From NCBI GenBank assembly GCA_035626515.1, contig DASPNM010000007.1, forward strand, positions 29,707 to 93,706: DNA of 64,000 nucleotides, given 5' to 3'. The stretch is from DASPNM01 sp035626515. GTDB taxonomy: Bacteria; Bacteroidota; Bacteroidia; Chitinophagales; Chitinophagaceae. The position numbers were made by a program, and so were the translations under genes. This document shows positions 44,167 to 53,091 of the stretch, piece by piece (within the stretch, counting starts at the first letter, position 1; every line of letters starts with the position of its first letter). The notes beneath the pieces are model-generated. The model did not search any database, had not been told where the DNA came from, and saw only the letters and a program-made list of their open reading frames with translations.

Positions 44167-44340
44167 TTACTTCTGGGCGAGGAATTCCTTCACCTTGTCC
44201 TTGTGAATGATCTGCTCCTTGAAGGTATAGGCGCCGGTCTTCGGACTGCGGACAGCCTTGATCACTTTTGTCCAGTTTTTCGCTTCGGCCGCGGCCCTCG
44301 CGTCCTTCGTCTTGATCGCCGTTTTAGCTGCTTTTGCCAT
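44167..44340 (-). CDS. DUF4295 family ribosome-associated small protein
   Basis: 57 residues on the minus strand, MAKAAKTAIKTKDARAAAEA to HKDKVKEFLAQK, very Lys-rich. This is the DUF4295 family found in Bacteroidota between rpmG and ftsY. I recall that structural work on a Bacteroidota ribosome identified a new large-subunit protein (bL38) in this family, but I am less sure of that naming. Co-transcription with rpmB and rpmG supports a ribosomal role. Confidence 0.88.
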   Translation of the reverse strand: MAKAAKTAIKTKDARAAAEAKNWTKVIKAVRSPKTGAYTFKEQIIHKDKVKEFLAQK

Positions 44341-44380
44341 GTGCTCAGTTTTGAGGCGTGCGGATCAACGCAATTGCCCG

Positions 44381-44563
44381 TTACTTAATCTCTTTGTGAA
44401 TGGTGTACTTCTTCAGAATCGGGTTGTATTTCCGGAGCTCGAGACGCTCAGGATTGTTCTTCTTATTCTTTTGGGAAATGTAACGGCTGGTCCCCGGTTT
44501 CCCGCTGTTCTTGTGCTCGGTACATTCCAGAATAACCTGTACGCGGTTTCCTTTCTTTGCCAT
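44381..44563 (-). CDS. rpmG: 50S ribosomal protein bL33
   Basis: 60 residues: MAKKGNRVQVILECTEHKNS, then RYISQKNKKNNPERLELRKY and a Lys-rich end. Standard L33 length; only one Cys (ECTEH) remains of the zinc-binding set, so it is the zinc-independent form. It lies between rpmB (10 bases) and the DUF4295 gene (40 bases). Confidence 0.97.
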   Translation of the reverse strand: MAKKGNRVQVILECTEHKNSGKPGTSRYISQKNKKNNPERLELRKYNPILKKYTIHKEIK

Positions 44564-44573
44564 GATCTGAATT

Positions 44574-44810
44574 TTAAATGTGCTGGCCCTGCGCGCGCAG
44601 TTCCTTCACCACGGTATAAAGGCCTTTCTTGTTAATGGTGCGGATAGCCTGCGTCGACACTTTCAAAGTAATCCATTTGTCTTCCTCCGCCAGGTAGAAG
44701 CGCTTGGTCTTCAGGTTGGGAAGAAAACGACGCTTGGTCTTGATGTTGGAGTGCGACACCTTGTGTCCACCCATCGGTTTTTTACCTGTCACCTGACAAA
44801 CTCTGGCCAT
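44574..44810 (-). CDS. rpmB: 50S ribosomal protein bL28
   Basis: 78 residues: MARVCQVTGKKPMGGHKVSH, NIKTKRRFLPNL and WITLKVSTQAIRTINKKGL. Standard L28 length. First gene of the rpmB-rpmG-DUF4295-ftsY group, with a -7 box at 44845-44852. Confidence 0.98.
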   Translation of the reverse strand: MARVCQVTGKKPMGGHKVSHSNIKTKRRFLPNLKTKRFYLAEEDKWITLKVSTQAIRTINKKGLYTVVKELRAQGQHI

Positions 44811-44844
44811 TGTCCGCTCGTTTTGTTCTAAAAATTAAGGACGG

Positions 44845-44852
44845 CAAAGGTA
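44845..44852 (-). promoter_or_regulatory. -7 box TACCTTTG of the rpmB operon
   Basis: Exact TAnnTTTG on the minus strand, 34 bases before the rpmB ATG; a GTTTC (complement of 44871-44875) lies near -33. Confidence 0.65.
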
Positions 44853-44960
44853 GGGAAAAATCGCGGATCCGAAACACGGTAAACCCGGAAATTTTGAAGC
44901 CTGCTTCCTCTGTCGGCCAGCAAGTTAACCCCCGAATCTCCTGGCCCTCAGCAAGGATCT

Positions 44961-45044
44961 GTTAATAACCGCCCGTGCCGGGCGGCTTAACAAATCGCGG
45001 CATGAGGTTCGAACCTGCGGAGGCATTTAAATCAAATCGGAGGT
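44961..45044 (+). promoter_or_regulatory. structured leader: hairpin, palindrome and strong Shine-Dalgarno
   Basis: A perfect 7-bp hairpin CCGCCCG-tgc-CGGGCGG (44969-44985) is framed by GTTAA (44961-44965) and TTAAC (44987-44991). A 12-bp palindrome AGGTTCGAACCT follows (45005-45016), then GGAGGT (45039-45044) seven bases before the ATG at 45052. Such a strong Shine-Dalgarno is rare in this genome. Confidence 0.6.
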
Positions 45045-45051
45045 AATCCAA

Positions 45052-45993
45052 ATGAAGCGATCTTTACTATTACTTGTTAGTTTCCTTTTCTCCGTTCAGA
45101 TCTTCGCGCAGCTGAGCATTCGCATCGGGGTCCACGAGCCCGTGCGGAACAGCGCGGGCTGGACCGTACCCACTTCGAGCTTCGCCAGCGTGGAAGAAGG
45201 CAGGCAAATCATCCAGGATATCCTGGATGCCGTGGGGCTCCGGGCCAATTTTGAGATCAGAACGGCAAACATTCAAAACGCCGCGGCTGTCGTTTACGGT
45301 GGCAGGCGTTACATCCTGTACAACCCGAATTTCATCAATTCCCTGGTGAGAACGTCCGGAAACCGTTGGTCGGCGATCAGCGTGCTTGCTCACGAGATCG
45401 GCCATCACCTCAACGGACATACCCTTACCGGGCAAGGCAGCCAGCCCGCAATTGAGCTGGAAGCAGATGAATTCTCGGGATTTGCCCTTCGCAAGATGGG
45501 CGCCACCCTCGCCGATGCGCAGGCCGCGATGAAACTCATCGCCAACCAGCAGGCCACCGCAACCCACCCGGGTCGCACGAGCCGACTGGCGGCCATCGAA
45601 AAGGGCTGGGATCACGCAGATGAGCAAATGACCGGGGTCCGGCGACCGCAGCCCACTAAGGAGGTGGTTACGCCGCCGACTACGGGAAGCACCGGCCAAA
45701 CCGGCAACACCGGGCAGGCAGGTTCGAGAACCGTTGCAGAAACCATCCTGGACATCCTCGGACAGATCGTATTCCGTCAGGATCCGCAGGGGCGGTACGT
45801 TATCACGCAGGGTTATAACGTAGCCAAGCTGATGAACAACCGTCTCGTCCAGGTCGGAAAAATCGCGCGGTTGAACAACTCACGGTATCCTTACATGATC
45901 TACGATCAGCGGAACAACCGGCTGTACGTTGACCGTTCCGGAAATATCGTAAATCGCTACGGACAGTCCGTGGGAGTGTTGCGCTCAGCGTAA
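45052..45993 (+). CDS. secreted M48-like metalloprotease
   Basis: 313 residues with a signal peptide (MKRSLLLLVSFLFSVQIFAQ). The zinc motif is VLAHEIGHHLNGH (His114, Glu115, His118), and ELEADEFSGF gives Glu135 as the likely third ligand, as in M48 peptidases. A Thr/Gly/Pro-rich linker (about 215-235) leads to a C-terminal domain of ~75 residues (RYVITQGYNVAKLMNNRLVQ) of no known family. Likely a periplasmic protease of unknown substrate. A leader with hairpins and a strong ribosome-binding site precedes it; a terminator hairpin follows. Confidence 0.85.
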   Translation: MKRSLLLLVSFLFSVQIFAQLSIRIGVHEPVRNSAGWTVPTSSFASVEEGRQIIQDILDAVGLRANFEIRTANIQNAAAVVYGGRRYILYNPNFINSLVRTSGNRWSAISVLAHEIGHHLNGHTLTGQGSQPAIELEADEFSGFALRKMGATLADAQAAMKLIANQQATATHPGRTSRLAAIEKGWDHADEQMTGVRRPQPTKEVVTPPTTGSTGQTGNTGQAGSRTVAETILDILGQIVFRQDPQGRYVITQGYNVAKLMNNRLVQVGKIARLNNSRYPYMIYDQRNNRLYVDRSGNIVNRYGQSVGVLRSA

Positions 45994-46012
45994 GAAAAGG
46001 AAAAGATAGAAC

Positions 46013-46046
46013 GAAAGTCCGCCCCCCGCGGACTTTCTTTTTTTCG
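46013..46046 (+). terminator. hairpin terminator after the M48-like gene
   Basis: GAAAGTCCGC (46013-46022) pairs perfectly with GCGGACTTTC (46028-46037) around CCCCC, followed by a T-run. Confidence 0.9.
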
Positions 46047-46066
46047 CTTCCGCGTGCGCCTGCACT

Positions 46067-46097
46067 TTTGTCAATCCTGCATTTTCATTTAGCTTCG
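46067..46097 (+). promoter_or_regulatory. promoter TTTG-N19-TAGCTTCG of lpd
   Basis: TTTG at 46067-46070 and TAGCTTCG (one mismatch to TAnnTTTG) at 46090-46097 with the canonical 19-base spacing; 46 bases of leader before the lpd ATG. Confidence 0.6.
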
Positions 46098-46143
46098 CAG
46101 CTCATTACACATTCGTCAATTTTCAAATCAAACAACTCGCAAC

Positions 46144-47547
46144 ATGGCATACGAGGTGGCAGTGATCGGCAGCGGTCCCGGCGGTTACGTGGCGGCGATC
46201 CGCGCAGCACAGCTCGGTTTCAAAACAGTGATCATCGAGAAAGAAAGCCTGGGTGGTATTTGCCTGAACTGGGGCTGCATTCCCACGAAAGCATTGCTGA
46301 AAACTGCACAGGTATACGAAGAAATCAAGCACGCGAAAGATTTCGGGATTGAGGCCAGCGGCAAACCCGATTTCGCAGCCATCATCCGCCGCAGCCGGAC
46401 GGTCGCGGACAAGATGAGCAAGGGAGTCCAGTTCCTGATGCGCAAGAACAAGATCGACGTGATCATGGGTACCGGCAGGCTGAAGGCGAAAGGACAGGTG
46501 GAAGTCACCGGCACCGACGGTTCCAAAAAAAATGTGGAAGCCAAACATATCATCATCGCCACCGGGGGGCGAAGCCGCGAGCTGCCTTCCCTGAAGCAGG
46601 ACGGAAAAAAAGTCATCGGCTACCGCGAAGCCATGAACCTTTCCGAACAACCCCGCTCCATGATCGTGGTGGGTAGCGGAGCCATTGGAGTTGAATTCGG
46701 ATATTTTTACAACAGCCTTGGTACCAAGGTCACTATCGTTGAATTCCTGGACCGGGTGGTGCCTCTGGAAGACGAAGAGGTTTCCAAGGAGCTGGACAAG
46801 CATTTCCGCAAGTCAGGGATTGAGATCATGACGGGCAGCGAGGTGACAGCCGTGGACACCGCGGGAGAAGGAGTGCGCGCGACGGTGAAAACTAAGGAAG
46901 GGGAAAAAACGTTGCAGGCCGACATCCTGCTAAGCGCGGTGGGCGTCGCGGCGAACATCGAAGGCATCGGGCTCGAAGAGCTGGGCATCAAAACGGACAA
47001 GGGCCGGATCATGGTGGACAAATACGGGCAGACCAACGTGCCGGGCATCTACGCCATCGGCGACTGCGCTCCGGGCCAGGCGCTCGCTCACGTCGCCAGC
47101 AAGGAAGGAATTATTTGCGTGGAAAACATCGGCTACAACGAAAAAAAATATGCGCACCGTCCCGAGCCGCTTGACTACAACAACGTGCCGGGCTGCACCT
47201 ATTGCTTTCCGGAAATTGCTTCAGTCGGTTACACCGAGAAGCAGGCGAAGGACGCGGGGTACGAAGTTCGCGTAGGAAAATTCCCGCTCAGCGCGAGTGG
47301 CAAGGCTTCCGCTGCCGGTCACCCCGAAGGGTTCATCAAGGTGATCTTTGACGCGAAGTATGGAGAATGGCTGGGCACCCACATGATCGGTTACAACGTG
47401 ACGGAGATGATCGCGCAAACCGTGACCGCGCGCAAGCTGGAAACAACCTATCACGAAGTGCTGAACAGTATTCACCCCCATCCCACCATCAGCGAAAGCG
47501 TAAAGGACGCCATTGAAGTGGCGTACGGAGAGGCAATTCATCTGTAG
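46144..47547 (+). CDS. lpdA: dihydrolipoyl dehydrogenase (E3)
   Basis: 467 residues. FAD motif GSGPGGYVAAIRAAQLG, redox disulfide in GGICLNWGCIPTKAL, NAD motif VVGSGAIGVEFG, FAD site YAIGDCAPG and the C-terminal catalytic HPHPTISE. It re-oxidises dihydrolipoamide in 2-oxoacid dehydrogenase complexes. It is a single-gene unit; the E2 subunit gene at 61121 is a possible partner. Motifs and length are fully normal. Confidence 0.98.
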   Translation: MAYEVAVIGSGPGGYVAAIRAAQLGFKTVIIEKESLGGICLNWGCIPTKALLKTAQVYEEIKHAKDFGIEASGKPDFAAIIRRSRTVADKMSKGVQFLMRKNKIDVIMGTGRLKAKGQVEVTGTDGSKKNVEAKHIIIATGGRSRELPSLKQDGKKVIGYREAMNLSEQPRSMIVVGSGAIGVEFGYFYNSLGTKVTIVEFLDRVVPLEDEEVSKELDKHFRKSGIEIMTGSEVTAVDTAGEGVRATVKTKEGEKTLQADILLSAVGVAANIEGIGLEELGIKTDKGRIMVDKYGQTNVPGIYAIGDCAPGQALAHVASKEGIICVENIGYNEKKYAHRPEPLDYNNVPGCTYCFPEIASVGYTEKQAKDAGYEVRVGKFPLSASGKASAAGHPEGFIKVIFDAKYGEWLGTHMIGYNVTEMIAQTVTARKLETTYHEVLNSIHPHPTISESVKDAIEVAYGEAIHL

Positions 47548-47591
47548 GTCCGCATTCAGGAAAAAGAAAAAATTTTTGCAGCTGGCTTGGT

Positions 47592-48827
47592 TCAGAGCTT
47601 CACAACCCGAAACTGAATCACAGCTCCGTCTTCCTTTTGCGCGTTCAGCATGTAAATGCCGGCAGGTAGATTTTTCACGGAGATCCGTTGTATTTTTCCG
47701 GACAGTACAATTTGCACCTGCACCTGGCCCGAGAGATTGGCAATAGTGACCGGCTTCCCGATCCAGCGGGGATCATAGCTAAGATCGAGGAAAATTTCTT
47801 CATTCGCGGGATTCGGATACAACCTGGGCTGCAGCCAGCGCGGATCTTCGTCGGGTAGCGGGGCCTCCGCTATCAGCGGCGGATTCAGTCCGCGCGAGTG
47901 AAGCAGGCTCGCCCTCGGCCCGCCCGCAGAAAACAGGGAACGCATCCTTTGCTTCTGCCCCACTGTGAACAGATTCATGCAGGCGTCGGCGGTGAAGTCC
48001 ATGAAGTTCATGTACATGTTGCCATAAGGGCCGTTGTTGCAGGTCACGCGGATTCCGGAAGGGCAACCGACCGTATAAAAACTTTGCTGCGGAGTGTCGC
48101 TCACGCCGTCGTCGCCGCAATCCGTGTCTCCCCAGAGATGTTTCAGTCCAAGCCAGTGCCCAACTTCATGGACCAGCGTTCTGCCCATGTCGTAGCCAGC
48201 CGTGACACCCGTTGTTCCAAACGCTTCGAAATCCATCACGATCCCGTCCTTTTCCTTCGGTCCTCCTGGCATGCTTGAATAACCCGCCAAACCCTTTAGG
48301 TCGCAGACCCAGATGTTGAGGTAACTTCCCGGATCCCAGGCGTCGCTGCCCATTTCTGAAGAAAATTTCATCCGGTCGTCCATGCCCCATTGCAGCACCG
48401 GACTGTACTTTTTTACGATCCCCGTCGTGGAACGCATTCTCGGATCTGACGTCGCAAGCTGAAACTCAATTTCGCAATCGGCGGCAAATTGCCTGAAATA
48501 TGCAGGGGTGCGGGATGTGTCGGTAGCGCGGCGGCGAAAATCCCGGTTCAGCGCCGCGATCTGCTCGTGCACCCGTGAATCCGGAATTTTCTGGGAAGGA
48601 TAGTGGTAAAGAATATGAACGACAACGGGTATTCGGATCAACGATTGCGTCCCGCGTAGGGACTGTCCCTCCCGCATCAGTTCTTCCATTGCGTTCATGC
48701 GGTCGCGCCACGAAGGATCTGAACGAAGCTGGTGTTGCTGATAGTCGTGGCTGCCGCAGGCACGCTGTGCCATTGAACGGTTAAAGAGAACAAGACAAAA
48801 AAGTAGCGCTACTGCTGGCTTCATCAT
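47592..48827 (-). CDS. secreted M43 (pappalysin-like) metalloprotease with T9SS domain
   Basis: 411 residues from the first of two adjacent ATGs (48827, 48824). Signal peptide (MKPAVALLFCLVLFNRSMAQ). The metzincin zinc motif is HEVGHWLGLKH, preceded by an RIPVVVHILYH block and followed by a Met-turn region MNFMDFT. The last ~80 residues (LYPNPANEEIFLDLS to FRVVKL) form a type A T9SS sorting domain. Thus it is a surface or extracellular protease. A TATTTTTG box on the minus strand at 48922-48929 is a possible promoter with a long leader. Confidence 0.9.
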   Translation of the reverse strand: MMKPAVALLFCLVLFNRSMAQRACGSHDYQQHQLRSDPSWRDRMNAMEELMREGQSLRGTQSLIRIPVVVHILYHYPSQKIPDSRVHEQIAALNRDFRRRATDTSRTPAYFRQFAADCEIEFQLATSDPRMRSTTGIVKKYSPVLQWGMDDRMKFSSEMGSDAWDPGSYLNIWVCDLKGLAGYSSMPGGPKEKDGIVMDFEAFGTTGVTAGYDMGRTLVHEVGHWLGLKHLWGDTDCGDDGVSDTPQQSFYTVGCPSGIRVTCNNGPYGNMYMNFMDFTADACMNLFTVGQKQRMRSLFSAGGPRASLLHSRGLNPPLIAEAPLPDEDPRWLQPRLYPNPANEEIFLDLSYDPRWIGKPVTIANLSGQVQVQIVLSGKIQRISVKNLPAGIYMLNAQKEDGAVIQFRVVKL

Positions 48828-49017
48828 TCCCAATTGATCATTGGGCTTCCATAGACATCGGGGAAATCAAAACGGCATTCCAGGGGATACGGGAGGAGAA
48901 CCTGTTAGCAAAGGGTACAACCAAAAATAGGGGAATTAAATTATTGTGCCATAATTTCCTGAATCGTAGTTTTCCGATTGCCGGCGGGCTTTAACGTTAT
49001 GCAAAGAAGCGCCCCAT

Positions 49018-49025
49018 TAAATTTG
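49018..49025 (+). promoter_or_regulatory. -7 box TAAATTTG before the cyclotransferase gene
   Basis: Exact TAnnTTTG, 19 bases upstream of the ATG at 49045. Confidence 0.55.
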
Positions 49026-49044
49026 CATCAACTCACAACCAAGT

Positions 49045-49833
49045 ATGAAACGCTACCTGCCGCTGCTGCTCCTCGGTGCTGTTGCCGCCTGCAAGAATGG
49101 AGAAAACGGCCAGGAAAACGGCGACAAGCCTCAGCCCCCCGCGTCGATCAGCTATTCGATCGTACGTACCTATCCGCACGACACCGCTTCGTTCACCCAG
49201 GGACTGGTGATTTATAAGGGAAAGCTGTACGAAGGCACCGGCGAGTACGGACATTCGAAGGTGCTGCGGGTAGATCTCAAATCGGGCAATATCGAAAAGC
49301 AGGTCGCGCTGGACAAGCGTTATTTCGGCGAGGGTATCACCATTCTCAACGATACCGTTTACCAGCTCACCTGGCAAAACAATGTCGTGTTTGTGTACAC
49401 ACTCCCGGATTTCAAGAAGGTGAAGGAGCTGCCGCTGCAAACGCAGGGCTGGGGAATCACTACCGACGGAAACCAGTTGATTGTAAGCGATGGCTCCAGC
49501 ACGCTTTACTATTACCAGCCCGGAAATTTTTCCCTTATCCGGAAACAGGAAGTGACCGAAGGCGGCAGTTTTGCTTTCAATCTCAATGAGCTGGAATACA
49601 TCGACGGCTACGTGTATGCCAACCAGTGGCAGGCACCTTACATTCTGAAAATTGATCCGGGCACCGGTAAGATCGTGGCAAAGGCAGATCTCACAGAGGT
49701 CTGGGACCGGGTGCGGGCGCGGGAAAAAAAGGCGGATGTTCCAAATGGGATCGCTTACGACACCGCATCAAAAAAAATGTACGTCACGGGAAAGTTCTGG
49801 CCGGAGCTGTACGAAATCCAATTCAGCCAGTAA
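49045..49833 (+). CDS. glutaminyl-peptide cyclotransferase (glutamine cyclotransferase family) lipoprotein
   Basis: 262 residues. The N-terminus ends in a lipobox AVAAC (Cys16), so the protein is lipid-anchored. The body is the five-bladed-propeller type: YPHDTASFTQGL, GKLYEGTGEYGHS, ILNDTVYQLTW, QGWGITTDG, ELEYIDGYVYANQW and a final VTGKFWPELYEI. These match the plant/bacterial glutamine cyclotransferases, which convert N-terminal Gln to pyroglutamate. In Bacteroidota this modification is common on exported proteins, so a role in envelope protein maturation is likely. Confidence 0.9.
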   Translation: MKRYLPLLLLGAVAACKNGENGQENGDKPQPPASISYSIVRTYPHDTASFTQGLVIYKGKLYEGTGEYGHSKVLRVDLKSGNIEKQVALDKRYFGEGITILNDTVYQLTWQNNVVFVYTLPDFKKVKELPLQTQGWGITTDGNQLIVSDGSSTLYYYQPGNFSLIRKQEVTEGGSFAFNLNELEYIDGYVYANQWQAPYILKIDPGTGKIVAKADLTEVWDRVRAREKKADVPNGIAYDTASKKMYVTGKFWPELYEIQFSQ

Positions 49834-49834
49834 C

Positions 49835-50728
49835 TCATTTTTTCACTACGTAAATGATCGAGCTGCAGCGGCGCACGTCCTTCAGCGCGGCAGCATTGGA
49901 CACAAGTCCGGTCCACAGTGCTCCTACGAATCTTGTCGTGCCTGTCTTATATCGGGAGCTCAGGAGGGAAATGTAAAAGCTGTCGTACCACATGGGGATC
50001 ATTTTCACAATTTTCAGATCGTGGCGCTGCAGGAGCGTTTGCATGGACTGGGGAGAAAAATGATACAAGTGCCTCGGGACGTCGTACGCGGCCCAGTACT
50101 CTCCGTAGGCCCTGGAATCTTTCGACTGATAGTTGGGAACCGCAATCAGCATGGTTCCCGCCGCAGACAGCAGTTTTTTCAGCTGCCCGACGGACGCGTG
50201 CAGATCGTGCAGGTGCTCCAGCACATGCCAGAGGGTGATCAAATCGAATGAGGCTGGCGCGAATTGAAAGAGAGCGGATGCCGGCTGCAACTCGATCCCA
50301 TGCAAATGCAACGCTGCCTGCCGGGCCAGTTCACTCGGTTCTGTTCCCATGACCAGCCAACCGTGCTCTTTCATCTGCTGCAAATAATGACCGGTACCTG
50401 CGCCCACGTCCAGGAGCCTGCCCCTGTTTGCTTTCGAAAGCCGTTCCGCAAGGTTTCTTTTTTTTCGCAGGGTGCGGCGCCGGATACGGTGATAGAGCCT
50501 GCTCACGAGCCCGCGTGAGGTCCCGGAATGGGAAATGTAATCTTCCGAGCGGTAATAGTCGGCGATCGATGAAACATCGGGCGCGTCCTGTGTAAAACGG
50601 AGCGAGCATTCCGCACATTCGATGACCGGAAACGACTCGCCGGTGACGAGATGATCGCGCGCATAAAAAACATGACGAAGGGCCGTCGAACCGCAGACCG
50701 GACAGAATTCGTGATGGATCGTCTGCAT
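49835..50728 (-). CDS. SAM-dependent methyltransferase with N-terminal zinc ribbon
   Basis: 297 residues from the ATG at 50728; a GTG at 50767 overlapping the upstream stop codon is possible. An N-terminal zinc ribbon has FCPVCG and IECAECS. Motif I is LLDVGAGTGHYLQ, followed by LITLWHVLEHLHD. This architecture is shared with family members that methylate sugar or lipid-linked substrates, but the substrate is not known. It is the last gene of the TPR/barrel/HU operon and ends one base from the convergent cyclotransferase. Confidence 0.82.
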   Translation of the reverse strand: MQTIHHEFCPVCGSTALRHVFYARDHLVTGESFPVIECAECSLRFTQDAPDVSSIADYYRSEDYISHSGTSRGLVSRLYHRIRRRTLRKKRNLAERLSKANRGRLLDVGAGTGHYLQQMKEHGWLVMGTEPSELARQAALHLHGIELQPASALFQFAPASFDLITLWHVLEHLHDLHASVGQLKKLLSAAGTMLIAVPNYQSKDSRAYGEYWAAYDVPRHLYHFSPQSMQTLLQRHDLKIVKMIPMWYDSFYISLLSSRYKTGTTRFVGALWTGLVSNAAALKDVRRCSSIIYVVKK

Positions 50729-50766
50729 TGCCTGTAAAGTAATACTTGTTTCCTGAGCGAGCGCCA

Positions 50767-51426
50767 CTACGGAATGATGCGGTAGGTTGGCTCGCTTTCC
50801 CGAACGCTCAGGCTGGCCTTATTGGAGACAACAGACATTGCCGAACCCTGCTTCAAAGAATACCAGGCAACAAAGGCAGAAGCCGCAAGGCCGACTATCA
50901 GAGGTAACAGCCACCAGCGCACGGCCTTACGCCCAGGTATGTCGGTCTGTGCGAGCATGCGCGACATTTCGGTGGATGTTCGCGATTCCTCTCCTACCGT
51001 TACGAGATGCTCTGCGTCTTGCCGGACGATTCTCTCCGCCGGCACCGGTGAAAACAGCTCAGGGTCGCTTCCAACGGGGTCGAGACTGATCTTCCCCGCA
51101 TCGTCAAGCCTGAAAACGCCAACGCCATTCCATTGAAACGAACCGCCCTTTACGAGCCGCTGGCGTAATCCGCGGCATAATTCGCTGAATTTTTGAAGGG
51201 CCTCATCCGCGGTCAGTCCAAGCGTTTCCGACAATGGAGCCGCTAAATCCCTCGCGCTTGCGCTTTCGTCTTCAGGATCCAGCTGAATCGAATAAACCGG
51301 AGCCTGCACCTGGCGATTCCGGAAATCCACCTCGGCGGGGCGGCGGTGGAGCCGGAGGCATCCAATTCCCGGCAGCTGCAGCTGCTCGTGACGGAGCAGA
51401 TGCTCATACAGATCGCGAAAGATCAT
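50767..51426 (-). CDS. HU-CCDC81-like membrane protein
   Basis: 219 residues. The N-terminal ~120 residues resemble the paired HU-like domains described as HU-CCDC81 in Bacteroidota (LYEHLLRHEQLQLPGIGCLR, then VKGGSFQWNGVGVFRLDDAG). A single helix at about 167-188 (WWLLPLIVGLAASAFVAWYS) anchors it, and only ~30 residues follow. Many relatives continue into a SPOR peptidoglycan-binding domain; here it is missing. It overlaps the barrel gene by 4 bases. A link between the cytoplasm and envelope is suggested by the architecture only. Confidence 0.7.
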   Translation of the reverse strand: MIFRDLYEHLLRHEQLQLPGIGCLRLHRRPAEVDFRNRQVQAPVYSIQLDPEDESASARDLAAPLSETLGLTADEALQKFSELCRGLRQRLVKGGSFQWNGVGVFRLDDAGKISLDPVGSDPELFSPVPAERIVRQDAEHLVTVGEESRTSTEMSRMLAQTDIPGRKAVRWWLLPLIVGLAASAFVAWYSLKQGSAMSVVSNKASLSVRESEPTYRIIP

Positions 51427-53081
51427 TTGTTCTTTTGATCGAACGAAAATACAACTCCACCGAGGAAACTAAATCCGTAAACCGGGTACTGGTTCCAGCG
51501 CTGGTATTTTTTGTTGGTGATGTTGTTGAATTGAGCCCAGAGGTTCAAATTCTTCGTGATCCTGAATTCCACCCCTGCGTTCAGGTCGGTGGCACCCTTC
51601 AGCCGGGCATTGTCCCCCGTGCGTGTCATGTATTGAGATCCGGACCAGGCAAACAGATCGCCATTCACGAACAGGTCTTTCAGCACCTGCACCCGCATGG
51701 CTGCATTGAATTCAAGAGGCAACAGTCCCCACGCCCTGTGGTTATTTTTCAGCCCCCTGTATTCATTGATCTTCCAGCCCGCGATCAGCGAAAATCTTTC
51801 TTCCACATTAAAGCCGACCTCTCCGCCGAGCTGGACCACATTCATCGCAGGCTCGTTCACCACTACAAATGATTTCCCGCCACCGGCGGCTGCGGTATCG
51901 TTTACGAACAGCGGCTGGTTTTTTAAGCGGTTAACTGCCACCCGCGTGGCGTAAGTGAAATGATCGCCTATCGAACCGCGTATCCCGAGGAAACGCTCTT
52001 CGATCCACGTATTACGGAATGTCGAAGGCAACCAGAGCCAGGGATTCTGTGAAGCCAGGTACTGATAGGTCGTTTTTCGCACGTAGCCGGTCCATCCTCC
52101 GTGCAGGAAAAAGCGCTGGTCTTCGGTGCCGATCTCGGCCAGGACGTTCGGAAACATCTCGAAGTCTCCATTGTCCCACGTCGGACGAATGCCCGCCTGG
52201 ATATTGAACTTCCTCGTCTTGAACCGCACCGACGGAGCGATGTGATACATTGTGTTGTTGATCGCGCTCTTGTTTTTTGGAGAAAGCCGCGTCAGGTCGA
52301 AGCCAAGCGCCAGGTTCACCTCGAAAATTTTCGCAATCGTCTTCTGCAGCGGCAGATCTACGACCGTATTGCTTTCGCTATTGTTCAGGTGATCGCTGAA
52401 AATGCTGATCCTTGCCACAGGTGCGTATGTCAGTCCAAATTCCGTCTTGTCAATGTTCCGAAAACCCATTCGGGCCGAGATGGTCTGGAAATTCTGTTTC
52501 AGCGAATCCTCCGGAAACGAAAGGGTCTGCGGTTCAAAGCCATATTTATAAGTCCGGTCCTGCCGCATTCCCAGCGCCCCGTTCCATTCCAGCTTGCGGA
52601 CCTTGAAATATCCGGACAGCTCGGCTGAGGTTTCGGCGAATTTCTGAAACGGTCGCTTGCTTTCCGAAGCCACATGCTTCGCATAAATGTTCAAACCGGC
52701 GCTCCTGCCATCTCCAAATGTAATTCCCGCCTGCACGAGCGGTGTGCGCAGGCTTCCAAAACCCGCCTTAACGTAGCTGGAATTGTCAAAAGCGCCGGAA
52801 GTGTCCATATCGAGAGCCAGCGGCTTCAGCGATCCGGGCTGGTAGGCAAACAATAAGTTCTGATTCGGAATGTCATACGTAAGTTTCCGGCGCGAAGTGT
52901 CAGGCGGAGCGGGTGAAGCACCGAAATAGATCTTGGCCGACTCCTTTAGCATGGGCTTGAATCCCGAAACGATCTCGACCGCTTTCGGTCCAGCCGTGTC
53001 TTTCTGCCCCTGCGCATGGAGCGCAAGAAACAGCGCCGCGAATCCTGCCATTATTTTGCTTATCGTTTGAAGTCGTTTCAT
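51423..53081 (-). CDS. outer-membrane beta-barrel protein, TonB-receptor-like without plug
   Basis: 552 residues from the ATG at 53081. Signal peptide (MKRLQTISKIMAGFAALFLAL, ending AQG). No plug domain is visible; repeated amphipathic strands such as FGLTYAPVARISIFSDHLN and the end LNLWAQFNNITNKKYQRWNQ resemble the last strands of TonB-dependent receptors. It follows the TPR protein gene by 10 bases and overlaps the HU-like gene by 4. It may form one complex with the TPR protein; the function is unknown. Confidence 0.78.
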   Translation of the reverse strand: MKRLQTISKIMAGFAALFLALHAQGQKDTAGPKAVEIVSGFKPMLKESAKIYFGASPAPPDTSRRKLTYDIPNQNLLFAYQPGSLKPLALDMDTSGAFDNSSYVKAGFGSLRTPLVQAGITFGDGRSAGLNIYAKHVASESKRPFQKFAETSAELSGYFKVRKLEWNGALGMRQDRTYKYGFEPQTLSFPEDSLKQNFQTISARMGFRNIDKTEFGLTYAPVARISIFSDHLNNSESNTVVDLPLQKTIAKIFEVNLALGFDLTRLSPKNKSAINNTMYHIAPSVRFKTRKFNIQAGIRPTWDNGDFEMFPNVLAEIGTEDQRFFLHGGWTGYVRKTTYQYLASQNPWLWLPSTFRNTWIEERFLGIRGSIGDHFTYATRVAVNRLKNQPLFVNDTAAAGGGKSFVVVNEPAMNVVQLGGEVGFNVEERFSLIAGWKINEYRGLKNNHRAWGLLPLEFNAAMRVQVLKDLFVNGDLFAWSGSQYMTRTGDNARLKGATDLNAGVEFRITKNLNLWAQFNNITNKKYQRWNQYPVYGFSFLGGVVFSFDQKNK

Positions 53082-53091
53082 TGCTCCCAAT

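Noticed and set aside
45005..45016. GGTTCGAACC looked like the T-loop of a tRNA
   Set aside because: The flanking bases do not form a T-stem, acceptor stem or anticodon arm. It is a simple 12-base palindrome.
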